Shown: in pieces, positions 8,520 through 16,770 of the stretch
Numbering within the stretch: position 1 is the stretch's first letter
Layout: each line of letters starts with the position of its first letter
Assembly (NCBI GenBank): GCA_036495525.1
Contig: DASXMR010000100.1
Location: 10,396-74,395, forward strand
Reading direction: 5' to 3'
Origin: DASXMR01 sp036495525
GTDB lineage: Bacteria; Actinomycetota; Actinomycetes; Streptosporangiales; Streptosporangiaceae
DNA length: 64,000 nt
Notes under the pieces: model-generated
Databases searched by the model: none
Told to the model about the DNA's origin: nothing
The model's input: only the letters and a program-made list of their open reading frames with translations
Made by a program: the position numbers and the translations under genes

Positions 8520-9461
8520 ATGACGGGCCTGCTTGATCGCCTCGCAGCGACCGGGTCAGCGGGCGCCGGGCGATCGGTGAGCGCGCCGGGCCGCGGGCAG
8601 CAGGCAGCTATCGGGCGCCGTGCCGCGCTGGCCGGGGCCGCGTCGGCTGCCGCCGCTGATGTCGAGAGACCGGAGCCGGTGCCCGACCCGGACGCAGGCG
8701 CTTTCTTCGATGTTGACAACACGCTCATGCGCGGGGCGTCGATCTACTACTTCGCCCGCGGCCTGGCCGCGCGCAACATGTTCGGGCCGCGTGACCTGGT
8801 GCGGCTGGCCTGGGGCCAGCTGGCGTTCCGGCTGCGGGGGGCTGAGAACGCGGACCACATCGACGCGGCGAGGCAGGCGGCGCTCGCGTTCGTCGCCGGG
8901 CACAAGGTCGCTGAGATCGCTGCGCTGGGCGAGGAAATCTACGACGAGACGATGGCCGACCGGGTGTGGGAGGGCACCAGGCAGCTCACCAGGGCGCACC
9001 TGGAGGCCGGCCAGCGGGTCTGGCTCGTCACCGCCACGCCAGTGGAGCTGGCCAGCATCATCTCCCGGCGACTCGACCTGACCGGCGCGCTCGGCACCGT
9101 CGCCGAGACCAGGGACGGCGTGTACACCGGCCGGCTCATCGGCAGCCTGCTGCACGGCGAGGCGAAGGCGGTCGCGATCCGCGCGCTCGCCGAGCGCGAG
9201 GGCCTCGACCTGAGCCGGTGCAGTGCCTACAGCGACTCGGTCAATGACCTGCCGATGCTGTCCATGGTCGGCCACCCCCACGTGGTGAATCCGGACGCCG
9301 ACCTGCGCACCGTGGCGCGGATGCGGCACTGGCCGGTGCACGACTTCCGGTCCGGCCGCAGGGCAACGATGGTCGCGCTGCCGGTGGCCGCCGGCGCCGG
9401 CGCGATCGCCGGCGGGCTCGCTGTCGGCCTCGCGGTCTGGCGGCGCCGCAGCACTGGCTAG
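8520..9461 (+). CDS. HAD-IB family phosphatase (SerB-like) with C-terminal hydrophobic segment
   Basis: Haloacid-dehalogenase-superfamily hydrolase of about 313 residues. The nucleophile motif is FDVDNTLM. Motif II is VWLVTATPVELA, a lysine lies in the GEAKAVAIR segment, and the last motif is YSDSVNDLPML with the acidic metal ligands. A C-terminal hydrophobic stretch (about 22 residues, LPVAAGAGAIAGGLAVG) could be a membrane anchor. HAD-IB enzymes of this size are often lipid or serine phosphatases; the convergent acyltransferase next door makes a lipid role plausible but unproven. ATG 8520 is preferred to an upstream GTG at 8451, which lacks an RBS. The stop overlaps that of the acyltransferase (CTAG). 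Confidence 0.88.
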   Translation: MTGLLDRLAATGSAGAGRSVSAPGRGQQAAIGRRAALAGAASAAAADVERPEPVPDPDAGAFFDVDNTLMRGASIYYFARGLAARNMFGPRDLVRLAWGQLAFRLRGAENADHIDAARQAALAFVAGHKVAEIAALGEEIYDETMADRVWEGTRQLTRAHLEAGQRVWLVTATPVELASIISRRLDLTGALGTVAETRDGVYTGRLIGSLLHGEAKAVAIRALAEREGLDLSRCSAYSDSVNDLPMLSMVGHPHVVNPDADLRTVARMRHWPVHDFRSGRRATMVALPVAAGAGAIAGGLAVGLAVWRRRSTG

Positions 9462-10327
9462 CCGAACGCAGGACCGCGCTCGGCCACCAGCTGGTCAAGC
9501 TTGGCCTGAATCGTGCCCTTGACCTGGCTGGCGAGCTTGCGCACGGCCGGGTCAGATGTCCGCAGCGCACCGCTGCCCGGCGCGGCAGGAAGCACCGGCT
9601 CGCAGAATTCGATGATCCACCTGGACGGCAGCGGCACGGCGCCGATCGGGCCGAGCCAGGGGAACAGAGGCGTGACCGGGAAGTAAGGCAGCCGCAGCAG
9701 GCGCGCGAGCGAGCGCCAGTTGCCGATCATCGGATAGATCTCCTCGGCGCCGACGATCGCGCACGGGATGATCGGCACGCCAGCCCGGCTGGCGGTGAGC
9801 GCGAACCCGCCACGGCCGAATCGCTGCAGCTGATACCGCTCACTGAACGGCTTGCCGACCCCCTTGAAGCCCTCGGGAAACACGCCGACCAGCTCCCCGG
9901 CGGCCAGTAGCTGAGCTGCCGCGGCCGGGTCGGCGCGAACATGACCGCTGCGCCTGGCCACCTCGGACAGGCCGGGGATCTCGTACACCAGGTCAGCGCC
10001 GAGCAGCCGCAGGTGCCGGTGCGCTGGGTGCTCGTCGAACACGCCCGCCTGCAGCATGATGGCGTCCAGCGGCAGCACGCCTGAGTGGTTCGCGACCACG
10101 AGGGCCGGCCCGTCAGCGGGAACCATGGCCAGGCCCCGCATCTGCACCCGGAACCACTGCCGGTACAGCGCCCTCGCGGCGGGCATGACGACATGGCTGG
10201 TGAAGTCAGGGTCGAAGCCGGTCTCGTCTACCTCGAATTCGCCCGCATACCGGCGCCGGAGGAACTCGGCCGCGGCGTCCAGCCGCTGCCGCCAGTCCGC
10301 CGGACCCGCCGGCCCGCCTGTACTCAT
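9458..10327 (-). CDS. 1-acylglycerol-3-phosphate acyltransferase family (PlsC-like)
   Basis: Lysophospholipid acyltransferase domain protein of 289 residues. The catalytic HX4D is seen as NHSGVLPLD, and the second and third motifs as GVFPEGFKGVGK and VPIIPCAIVGAEE. It should transfer an acyl chain to a glycerophosphate-type acceptor at the membrane. No strong transmembrane helix is visible, so membrane association is probably peripheral. The gene converges on the HAD phosphatase with a 4-bp overlap of stops. ATG at 10327 gives normal family length. Confidence 0.9.
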   Translation of the reverse strand: MSTGGPAGPADWRQRLDAAAEFLRRRYAGEFEVDETGFDPDFTSHVVMPAARALYRQWFRVQMRGLAMVPADGPALVVANHSGVLPLDAIMLQAGVFDEHPAHRHLRLLGADLVYEIPGLSEVARRSGHVRADPAAAAQLLAAGELVGVFPEGFKGVGKPFSERYQLQRFGRGGFALTASRAGVPIIPCAIVGAEEIYPMIGNWRSLARLLRLPYFPVTPLFPWLGPIGAVPLPSRWIIEFCEPVLPAAPGSGALRTSDPAVRKLASQVKGTIQAKLDQLVAERGPAFG

Positions 10328-10453
10328 CGCCTTCCTGAACCGCGCCCCCTGGCCGATGCCGCGGTCCAGGCCGCCGTCACGGTTGCCAGCGGCGGGCCGG
10401 CGGCCTCTCGGCAGCCGGGCGCAGTGGCAGCCGGGCGCGGCTGCCAGCGGTAG

Positions 10454-10552
10454 CTACTTCTTGTTCCTGCGCTGAACCCTGGTCTTGCGCAGCAGCTTGC
10501 GGTGCTTCTTCTTGGCCATCCGCTTGCGCCGCTTCTTGATGACTGAACCCAC
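10454..10552 (-). CDS. 30S ribosomal protein bS22 (AURKAIP1/COX24-domain protein)
   Basis: A 32-residue, extremely basic protein, MGSVIKKRRKRMAKKKHRKL..., matching the very small bS22 ribosomal protein known from mycobacterial ribosomes. The start is GTG 10552, with GAGGG seven bases upstream; longer in-frame starts would add a non-basic N-terminus without an RBS. It is a very short, highly conserved actinobacterial gene. In Streptomyces it also sits beside the excisionase-like HTH gene that is next here. Confidence 0.92.
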   Translation of the reverse strand: MGSVIKKRRKRMAKKKHRKLLRKTRVQRRNKK

Positions 10553-10754
10553 GAAACCACCCTCGAATCGATTGCTGGCTGACGGGCAGGCCGGCGCGCG
10601 ATGCGCGACACCCGCCTCCAGGGCGGCCGGGCACACGCCAGGGCCAAAGCGTACCCCCAGCAATGGCCTGCCCAGCCTGGCCGGCCTGCCAATGGCCGTG
10701 CGGAGGGCAGCCTCAGCGCCCCGTACTTGTCCGGGATCGCTGGCCGCCAGGCCG

Positions 10755-10958
10755 TCAGTCGGTCCCCACGTACGCGGCGCGCAGATACTGATTGACCGCC
10801 TGCTCTGGCACCCGGAAGGAACGGCCGACGCGGATCGCTTCCAGGTCGCCCGAGTGCACCAGGCGGTAGACGGTCATCTTGGAAACGCGCATGATCGTGG
10901 CGACCTCCGCCACGGTCAGGAACCTGACATCGCTGAGCGGGGTAACGTCTGCTGCCAT
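10755..10958 (-). CDS. excisionase/MerR-like helix-turn-helix DNA-binding protein
   Basis: A 67-residue HTH_17-type protein. The helix-turn-helix is FLTVAEVATIMRVSKMTVYR, followed by the wing IRVGRSFRVPEQAV. It consists of essentially one DNA-binding domain with no ligand or catalytic region. Family members are developmental or nucleoid-associated regulators in actinomycetes (compare BldC-like proteins). AAGAGGG lies six bases before the ATG. Together with bS22 it forms a conserved pair; the 200-bp gap between them holds nothing recognisable. Confidence 0.88.
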   Translation of the reverse strand: MAADVTPLSDVRFLTVAEVATIMRVSKMTVYRLVHSGDLEAIRVGRSFRVPEQAVNQYLRAAYVGTD

Positions 10959-11464
10959 TGAAGAACCCTCTTCCAGCGGATCTCAGGTGCGCGCAAGGTC
11001 TAGCGCACCAGTCACGTCCGTCTCCAGCGTAAGTCCTGTTCGGAAAAGGGCAAGCCCTGCCGAGCATGCCCATTTCGACGCTATTGGCATCGCGGCGTGA
11101 CGCATTTTCCTGGCGCAAGAACGCAGCGGGAAGCCAGCGGTGCGTCGCCGATCGCGGCCAGGCGGCCGTGCTGCCGACGGCAGCAGTGGCCATTCAGCCG
11201 ACCGGCGTGCCGCTGACCTGGATGAATGACAGGCCCGTCGGCCGCCGGCGCTGATCACCTGGCCAGCCTTCGGTAGCTGGCTCTCGCTGCCTGCGCGGGA
11301 CGGGGGACAGCATTGCCGGCCAGTATTCCGGCCGCCAGCGCAATTCCGCCGGATACTGAGTCGGCCAATGTGACCCAATGGCCACACTCACCTCACCCGG
11401 TGTTGCCAGTCGCCTGGAGACATGCCGGCTGGGGCCCGGGCGCTGGCGGCCAGGCCCTCGCCTG
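10959..11464. other. 500-bp intergenic region, no supported gene
   Basis: Open frames exist on both strands, but they are Arg/Ser/Pro-rich, lack ribosome binding sites and match no family I know. The right end carries the arsR terminator. The HTH gene promoter must lie at the left end. Base composition is less GC-rich near 11040-11120 (TTCGGAAAAGGGCAAG, GCATTTTCC), consistent with non-coding DNA. Confidence 0.45.
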
Positions 11465-11488
11465 CCTGGTAGGCCCTGGCCTACCAGG
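11465..11488 (-). terminator. hairpin terminator at the arsR stop
   Basis: CCTGGTAGGCC (11465-11475) and GGCCTACCAGG (11478-11488) are perfect 11-bp arms around a 2-base centre. The arms cover the arsR stop codon at 11481-11483. There is no T-tract, but U-less hairpins commonly end transcripts in high-GC actinobacteria. Confidence 0.65.
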
Positions 11489-11789
11489 CCGGCCCGGATG
11501 CCGCGGGCGAGACCGACTCAGCGCTCGCGGCCATGCCGCTCAGCCGGCCAGCCAGGTAGGCCAGCCGGCCAGCCACCAGGCGGTAGCAGATCGTGTTGCC
11601 GCGACGCTGGGCGGCGACCAGTCCTGCTTCGCGCAGCGTCCGCAGGTGAGCCGAGATCGTTGGCTGGGAGACATCGAAGAACTCGGTGAAGTCACAGGCG
11701 CAGATGCCGGGCTCGGCGGCCAGTCGCTCGAGAATCCCCCAGCGCACCGGGTGCGCCAGGGCTCGCATGACGTCAATCTCGTCTTGCAC
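11481..11789 (-). CDS. ArsR/SmtB-family repressor
   Basis: A 102-residue winged-helix repressor. The N-terminal helix MRALAHPVRWGILERLA is classic ArsR; the recognition helix is VSQPTISAHLRTLREAG. GICACDF near residue 29 aligns with the metal-binding ELCVCDL motif of arsenic and cadmium sensors, so a thiol-based metal(loid) or oxidant sensor is likely. The start is GTG 11789; an internal ATG at 11768 is possible. It is divergent from the questin-oxidase-like gene, with a 57-bp gap carrying inverted repeats, so it most likely represses both itself and that gene. Confidence 0.88.
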   Translation of the reverse strand: MQDEIDVMRALAHPVRWGILERLAAEPGICACDFTEFFDVSQPTISAHLRTLREAGLVAAQRRGNTICYRLVAGRLAYLAGRLSGMAASAESVSPAASGPAW

Positions 11790-11798
11790 CCGGCTAGC

Positions 11799-11836
11799 AT
11801 ATCGTCTTGCAGCGATATAGGGTCTTCGCTATATAG
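11799..11836. promoter_or_regulatory. probable ArsR operator with overlapping inverted repeats
   Basis: Between the two divergent starts, ATATCG (11799-11804) and CGATAT (11813-11818) form an inverted repeat with an 8-bp spacer. AGCGA (11811-11815) and TCGCT (11826-11830) form a second. AT-rich ATA-containing dyads of this kind are typical ArsR-family operators and stand out here against very GC-rich DNA. GAAGGGAG at 11836-11843 is the RBS of the rightward gene. Confidence 0.65.
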
Positions 11837-11846
11837 AAGGGAGACG

Positions 11847-12956
11847 ATGATGTCGGAGCACAGCGCGTCCCGGCCTGGCAAGGCAGGGAGTCACTCCAGC
11901 CAGCAGGCCGCGCCGCTGGCTGCCAGTGCGGCCGAGGACATTCTCGACGCCAGCCTTAGCCGTCTCGCCGTCACCGGGCCCGAGTACGCCGGCGGGCTGT
12001 CCAATCACGGCCCGATGGGCGCCGAGGCGATGGTCAGGCTGGACCGCGCCGGGAGCGTCAGCGGGTGGCTCGACGAATACCTCAGGGCACTCGACGAGGC
12101 ACCAAGGCCCTCAGCCAGGATCACCGATGAGAACTGGCGCGACGCCCTCGGGTCCAGCGGCCGCGTCGCGGACTGGGAGCTGTACCTGCGGGCACAGCTG
12201 GCCGAGCAGCCGTGGCAGCAAGTGCTCGCCCGCTGGTGGCCGCGGCTGCTGCCCGGCGTCGCTGCCGCCGCCACGCACGGCGTTATCAGGACCTCGCACG
12301 CGGCGCGCAGCCTGGCAGCCGCGCCGACTGGCGAGCGGTCAGCCGAGCTGGCCCGCGCGCTGGCCTACTGGGCGGCGAGCTACCTGGAAGTGCCAGGCTC
12401 GCCGGTCACCGCCGGGCAGCTGAGCCTGGACGCCGCGGTCAGCGGCCTGCCGGTGGCACCGGGGCCGGTGCCGCCGGGCCTGATTACCATCCGGCTCCGG
12501 TCCAGCCTGTCCGCCGAGCCGGCCTTCCCGGCAGCGGTCACCGCGCTGCGCCCGCCAGCTGACGTGCCGGCGGACATGCTGCAGCTGGCCGCGCGGTTCG
12601 CGCGGATGTTCCTGACGCACGGCCGCACGCAGCCAATCGACTTCCTGCATGCGGTCACCGCGCCGGTCGCCGCCCGCTCGGTGCTCACGCTGCTGCCGGC
12701 TGCCCAGGCGCGCCCGACCTACGACGCGCTCTGGCAGGTAGCCGCCGGGCTTTACACGGCGTGCGCGGCCGGCGCGGTGCCAGAGCCACTGCCTGCCGGC
12801 CAGCCGCAGTCCCCGGATGACCTCGCCGATCAGGCAGTCGGCAACGGCGACGTGCACGCCATCAAGCTCACCGAGGCGTGCCTGCGGCTGCATGCCGAGG
12901 CACCCGACCCGCTGCTGCTGCATGCCGCCGCTCGCGGCATCGAGCTGCTGGGCTGA
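11847..12956 (+). CDS. questin oxidase-like family protein (DUF4243)
   Basis: A 369-residue protein with the family start pattern SNHGPMGAEAMVRLDRAG near residue 52 and the HGVIRTSHAARSL histidine cluster near 143. Fungal members (questin oxidase, AflY) catalyse Baeyer-Villiger-type ring opening in polyketide pathways; bacterial members are common but mostly uncharacterised. Start ATG 11847 has GAAGGGAG directly upstream; 11850 is an alternative. No polyketide synthase lies nearby, and the divergent ArsR gene suggests induction by a metal or reactive compound. Substrate unknown. Confidence 0.8.
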   Translation: MMSEHSASRPGKAGSHSSQQAAPLAASAAEDILDASLSRLAVTGPEYAGGLSNHGPMGAEAMVRLDRAGSVSGWLDEYLRALDEAPRPSARITDENWRDALGSSGRVADWELYLRAQLAEQPWQQVLARWWPRLLPGVAAAATHGVIRTSHAARSLAAAPTGERSAELARALAYWAASYLEVPGSPVTAGQLSLDAAVSGLPVAPGPVPPGLITIRLRSSLSAEPAFPAAVTALRPPADVPADMLQLAARFARMFLTHGRTQPIDFLHAVTAPVAARSVLTLLPAAQARPTYDALWQVAAGLYTACAAGAVPEPLPAGQPQSPDDLADQAVGNGDVHAIKLTEACLRLHAEAPDPLLLHAAARGIELLG

Positions 12957-12992
12957 CCGGCCTGCTGCTAGCGCTCAGCGCACGACGGCGAG

Positions 12993-13034
12993 CAAGGGTT
13001 ACTCGTCGGCCATCCGACCGACGAGTAACCCTTG
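12993..13034. terminator. 17-bp perfect inverted repeat, probable terminator
   Basis: CAAGGGTTACTCGTCGG (12993-13009) is repeated exactly in reverse complement at 13018-13034, around an 8-base loop. It begins 36 bp after the questin-oxidase-like gene and ends 60 bp before the next gene. The stem is strong but has no T-run. The arms contain TTACTCGTCGG, which also resembles half of a regulator operator, so a dual role is possible. Confidence 0.65.
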
Positions 13035-13094
13035 TGGGGCCAGATTGACGGTCGTATAACGGTGTTGCCCGACAGGCCAATTAAGGAGGCTGAG

Positions 13095-14879
13095 ATGAGA
13101 CGCGGATTAGGAGTGGCCATTCCCGTCGTCATGGTCGCGGCATCGCTGACGCTGGTGTCCGGCAGCGCCGTGCCAGCGATATCCGCAGCGGTCCAGAACA
13201 ACGCGCCGCCGTCTAACGCCACCGTGAAGATCGCCGGGCCGCAGCACTTCTGCGGCACCAACGGCATCACGTGCACCGAGCCGGCCCTGAACTGGGACGA
13301 GTTCGCGGGATTCGACGCGGCCAGGAAGGCCGGCGCGCACATCTCCGGTTACATCGGTCATGACGAGCCAGCCACCCTGTTCAACTCGAACCGGCCGGGC
13401 TCCGGCAACGACGTCACCTACCAGATGGTCCTGCCGAAGGACCCGCCCACCGCGCCCAAGCAAGACGGCAGCGGCGGCACGGACAGCTTCCAGCTGCACC
13501 CGACGTTCTGGCTGGGCATGGTCATGTGCGACGACCAGGGCTCGCCCAACCCGGACGGCATGGCGCTCGACGGCCATGCGACCATCCCGTGCAAGCCGGA
13601 CAGCAACTCCAACATCTTCGAGAACCTGAACCCGAGCAGCTCTCACTACATCGGCCTCGGTCCAGGCCAGGCCTACGAGGAGATGCAGTTCTACCCGCCT
13701 GGCTGGGCCCCGTGGCCGGCCGGGATCGGCTGCACAGCCAGGCAGTGGTGCGCCGCGCTGAACATCGACACCTTCTCCGAGAACGACAACACCGGCCAGT
13801 TCAACAACACCGCCTGCCTCAACTCGGTGGGCCCTGAGCCGGTGAACTTCGCGTTCATCACCAAGAACGGGAAGTCCACCGCACCGGCCAACCCTGGCAG
13901 CCCGCAGCACTTCGTCCCCCACCCCAAGCGTGACTTCCTGATGAACGCTGGTGACTCGATCAGCGTTCACCTCTTCGACACGCCCAGCGGGCTGCGGGTG
14001 ACGATCCGCGATCACACCACCCACACGCACGGCTCGATGACGGCCAGCAAGGCCAACGGATTCGGCAACGTTGTGTTCAACCCGAGCGCGACCACCTGCC
14101 AGATCACGCCGTACAACTTCCACCCCGAATTCAGCACCTCAACGCCGCAGACCCGCAACGTCACCGCGGCGCACACCTACAACGTCGCGTTCTCCGACGA
14201 GATCGGGCACTTCGAGTACTGCGCGAAGGTCGGCACCGACCCGAACAGCACGTGCCTCAAGCCGCTCGGCGCCGACACGAACGACGGCGACACCGCCGGT
14301 CCCGACCCGCAGGGAGATGATGACTTCTGCCTGCCGGCGTCCACCTCGCTCAAGGTGAAGATCGGAGGCTGCCTCGATATCGACGGCGACTTCGACGGGG
14401 TCGCGTACAACTTCACCTGGCCGGGCTCGATCAGCAACCCGGTGGCCGACCGGCTGCTGCACCCGACCTCGTTCCTGTTCAGCAGCCCGACGGTGCGGGG
14501 GAGGAACTTCAGCTCGATGTCCTTTGAGTCGGACATCTCGCGCAACGAGTCCGACGACACGGCCTTCCGGGTCGACACTCCGTGCCAGCGGCACCTGCTC
14601 AACCCGGCTGACCCCAGTCCGGGCACGGGCTGCGTGAACCCGCCGCCCAACTCGGTCTTCTATCCCTTCTACAGCACCCGGCACACCGCCATGGGCTGCA
14701 TGTGGCAGGAAGGCGGACCGTACATTCCGGGCACCACCAACAAGTTCGGCGGCAGCGCGCAGGCCGAGTACGGGAAACTGCGGGCGATCAACTACCCCAG
14801 CAGCCCGTTCGGCACGATCACCAAGCGATTCAACGATTTCAGGAGGAACATGGCAACGCTCCCGTGCCGGGCGAGTTGA
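13095..14879 (+). CDS. secreted Cys-rich conserved protein of unknown function
   Basis: A 594-residue exported protein. The start ATG 13095 has an excellent AAGGAGG at 13083-13089, followed by a Sec-type signal peptide (MRRGLGVAIPVVMVAASLTL, then AVPA near 26-29). The mature part has sixteen cysteines (an even number, suggesting disulfides), many Asn/Gly/Pro turns and motifs such as GPQHFCGTNG, NWDEFAGF, YIGHDEPA and MVMCDDQGSP. I recognise it as a conserved secreted actinobacterial family without assigned function. There is no catalytic signature, cell-wall anchor or TM helix after the signal. It is transcribed alone, between two strong hairpins. Confidence 0.85.
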   Translation: MRRGLGVAIPVVMVAASLTLVSGSAVPAISAAVQNNAPPSNATVKIAGPQHFCGTNGITCTEPALNWDEFAGFDAARKAGAHISGYIGHDEPATLFNSNRPGSGNDVTYQMVLPKDPPTAPKQDGSGGTDSFQLHPTFWLGMVMCDDQGSPNPDGMALDGHATIPCKPDSNSNIFENLNPSSSHYIGLGPGQAYEEMQFYPPGWAPWPAGIGCTARQWCAALNIDTFSENDNTGQFNNTACLNSVGPEPVNFAFITKNGKSTAPANPGSPQHFVPHPKRDFLMNAGDSISVHLFDTPSGLRVTIRDHTTHTHGSMTASKANGFGNVVFNPSATTCQITPYNFHPEFSTSTPQTRNVTAAHTYNVAFSDEIGHFEYCAKVGTDPNSTCLKPLGADTNDGDTAGPDPQGDDDFCLPASTSLKVKIGGCLDIDGDFDGVAYNFTWPGSISNPVADRLLHPTSFLFSSPTVRGRNFSSMSFESDISRNESDDTAFRVDTPCQRHLLNPADPSPGTGCVNPPPNSVFYPFYSTRHTAMGCMWQEGGPYIPGTTNKFGGSAQAEYGKLRAINYPSSPFGTITKRFNDFRRNMATLPCRAS

Positions 14880-14930
14880 CGCGCGGACGGGTGCGGCCGC
14901 ATCCGGAAGCTGCTCACGACTGAGGCAGCG

Positions 14931-14962
14931 GGGCCGGCCACGGCATTAGCCGCGGCCGGCCC
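14931..14962. terminator. bidirectional hairpin between convergent genes
   Basis: GGGCCGGCC (14931-14939) pairs with GGCCGGCCC (14954-14962); inside it CGGC/GCCG close an ATTA loop after one mismatch. It lies between the stops of the secreted protein (rightward) and the small lipoprotein (leftward), touching the latter, so it can end both transcripts. Confidence 0.7.
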
Positions 14963-15282
14963 TATCCGGAATTGGGTGGCGGCTTAACCGTGGCCACTGG
15001 ACCGGGCGTCGCGCACCCGCCGATCTGCCGCGGTGCTTCACCGACCGAGATCGCCGGCGAGCAGGCCCGCCCGGACGGACGGACGAGCTGGCCGGCCCGC
15101 CGCGCGGGTCGCCCGGCCGGCCGCCGGGCTGACTGCGCATTCCGGTCGATGGTGGCCCGGCTCGGCGCGACGGCGCCATGGCCTGGCGCGACAGTGCCCT
15201 GCTGCGGCGCGGTGGCCGGCCCGGCGGTGCACGCGGTCAGCAGCGCGGCGCCGATGCCTGCTGACAGTCTCATTAACCTCAT
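14962..15282 (-). CDS. small putative lipoprotein
   Basis: A 106-residue protein that begins MRLMRLSAGIGAALLTAC, a lipoprotein signal with lipobox LTAC; lipidation at C18 would be by Lgt, which is also in this window. AAGGGAGG lies just before ATG 15282, a strong RBS. The mature part is low-complexity (Pro, Arg, Ala, Gln) with two further cysteines near the C-terminus (RACSP, GGCATP). There is no domain I can name. It is convergent with the secreted protein gene. Confidence 0.7.
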   Translation of the reverse strand: MRLMRLSAGIGAALLTACTAGPATAPQQGTVAPGHGAVAPSRATIDRNAQSARRPAGRPARRAGQLVRPSGRACSPAISVGEAPRQIGGCATPGPVATVKPPPNSG

Positions 15283-15430
15283 GACGGCCTCCCTTGCGGG
15301 CTCCGGTACAGATTGGACGCCGCGGCGCCGCCTGCCGTTCCCCCGGCCAGCCGATCAGCAGGATCCGGCAGCAACGCCGGTGCCGGACTCAGGCAGCCTT
15401 CCTGATCATGGCGGCGGGCACCGGACCCGG

Positions 15431-16225
15431 CTACCCGGCGCCCAGCTCGCGGCCGCGGTCGCGGGCGGACTCGATCGCCGCCAGGAACGCCGCGCGGACG
15501 CCGTGCCGCTCCAGCTCCCTGATCGCGTTGATGGTCGTCCCGCCGGGCGAGGTCACCGCCTCGCGCAGGATCACCGGGTGCTCGCCGGACTCACGCAGCA
15601 TCGTCGCCGCGCCGTAGACCGCCTGCTTGACCATCTCCAGCGCCGTGCTGCGCGGCATGCCAAGCAGGATCCCGGCATCCACCATGGCCTCGACCAGGAA
15701 GTAGACGTATGCCGGGCCGCTGCCGGACAGCGCGGTCGCGGCGTCCTGCTGCGACTCCGGAATGCGCAGCACCTTGCCGACCGGCCGGAGCAGGTCCTCG
15801 GCGCGGCGCAGGTGCTGCTCGGTGACGTGACTGCCAGCCGAGATGACGCTCATCGCTTCGTCCACCAGCACTGGCGTGTTGGACATGACCCGGACGACCG
15901 GCACGTCGGCCGGGAGCATGCTCTCGATGAACGAGGTGGTGATGCCGGCCGCCACCGAGATCACCAGCTGGCCGGCCGTGACCGCGCCGGCGATCTCGTC
16001 CAGCAGCGAGGTCATATCCTGCGGCTTTACGGTGATCACCAGGGTGCTGGCCCGGCCGACCGCGGCAGCCGCGCCGGTCACCTCGATGCCGTAGCCGTCG
16101 CGCAGCTGGCTGCCCCGCTCGCTGCGGCGCACCGCGCCGATCACGCCGCCGGGTGAAACGCCGGCCCGCAGCATCCCGGAGATCAGGGCCTCGCCCATCT
16201 TGCCGGCGCCCAGGACAGCGATCAT
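15431..16225 (-). CDS. proC: pyrroline-5-carboxylate reductase
   Basis: NAD(P)H-dependent last step of proline synthesis. The 264-residue protein has the N-terminal dinucleotide motif VLGAGKMGEALISG, VRVMSNTPVLV mid-chain, and the C-terminal P5C reductase signature ALSGSGPAYVYFLVEAMVDA with VTSPGGTT. Normal length. Proline dehydrogenase lies 0.7 kb away on the same strand, so synthesis and breakdown genes are close but separated by a divergently read GNAT gene. Confidence 0.96.
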   Translation of the reverse strand: MIAVLGAGKMGEALISGMLRAGVSPGGVIGAVRRSERGSQLRDGYGIEVTGAAAAVGRASTLVITVKPQDMTSLLDEIAGAVTAGQLVISVAAGITTSFIESMLPADVPVVRVMSNTPVLVDEAMSVISAGSHVTEQHLRRAEDLLRPVGKVLRIPESQQDAATALSGSGPAYVYFLVEAMVDAGILLGMPRSTALEMVKQAVYGAATMLRESGEHPVILREAVTSPGGTTINAIRELERHGVRAAFLAAIESARDRGRELGAG

Positions 16226-16299
16226 GCCGGCAGCCTAGCTGACCGGCCGGGAGCCAAAACCGCTCGACCACGAGGCCGCGCAGGCGTTCAATAACGCGG

Positions 16300-16770
16300 G
16301 TGCAGATCGTTCCCCTGACGCCTGAGCACGCAGCTGACATCGTCACCTGGCGCTATCCCCCGCCTTATGACTGCTATGACATGACCGGCGCCGACTCTGC
16401 TGTCCTGACGGACCCGGCCAGCGGATTCTTCGCGCTGACCGGCGACGCCGGCGAGCTGATCGGATTCCGGTCCTTCGGCCAGGACGGGCAGGTACCGGGC
16501 GGCAGCTACGACGCATCGGCGCTCGACACCGGCGGCGGCCTGCGGCCGGAGCTCACCGGCCGCGGCCTCGGCCGCGAGGCCATCGGCACCGGCCTGGACT
16601 ACGGCCGCCAGCGGTTCGCGCCGCCTGCCTTCAGGGTGACGGTGGCCAGCTTCAACGCCCGCGCGCTCACGGTGCTCACCGCCCTCGGCTTCCGCCCCGT
16701 CAGCCATTTCGCCGGGACCGTCGACGGACGCAGCTACCAGCTGCTGGTCCGGCCCGAGGCCGCGTCCTAG
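16300..16770 (+). CDS. GNAT-family N-acetyltransferase
   Basis: A 156-residue acetyltransferase-fold protein with motif A LRPELTGRGLGREAI near residue 80 (acetyl-CoA pyrophosphate loop) and the C-terminal strand/helix VASFNARALTVLTALGF. The substrate cannot be deduced. The start is GTG 16300; the upstream region has no obvious Shine-Dalgarno. It is divergent from proC with a 74-bp gap. Confidence 0.82.
   Translation: MQIVPLTPEHAADIVTWRYPPPYDCYDMTGADSAVLTDPASGFFALTGDAGELIGFRSFGQDGQVPGGSYDASALDTGGGLRPELTGRGLGREAIGTGLDYGRQRFAPPAFRVTVASFNARALTVLTALGFRPVSHFAGTVDGRSYQLLVRPEAAS

Noticed and set aside
10983..11387. 134-codon leftward frame in the gap before arsR
   Set aside because: No RBS, odd Ser/Arg/Cys composition and no family resemblance.
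13107..14123. 338-codon leftward frame opposite the secreted protein
   Set aside because: The rightward gene has a strong RBS and signal peptide; the antisense frame is Val/Arg repeat noise.
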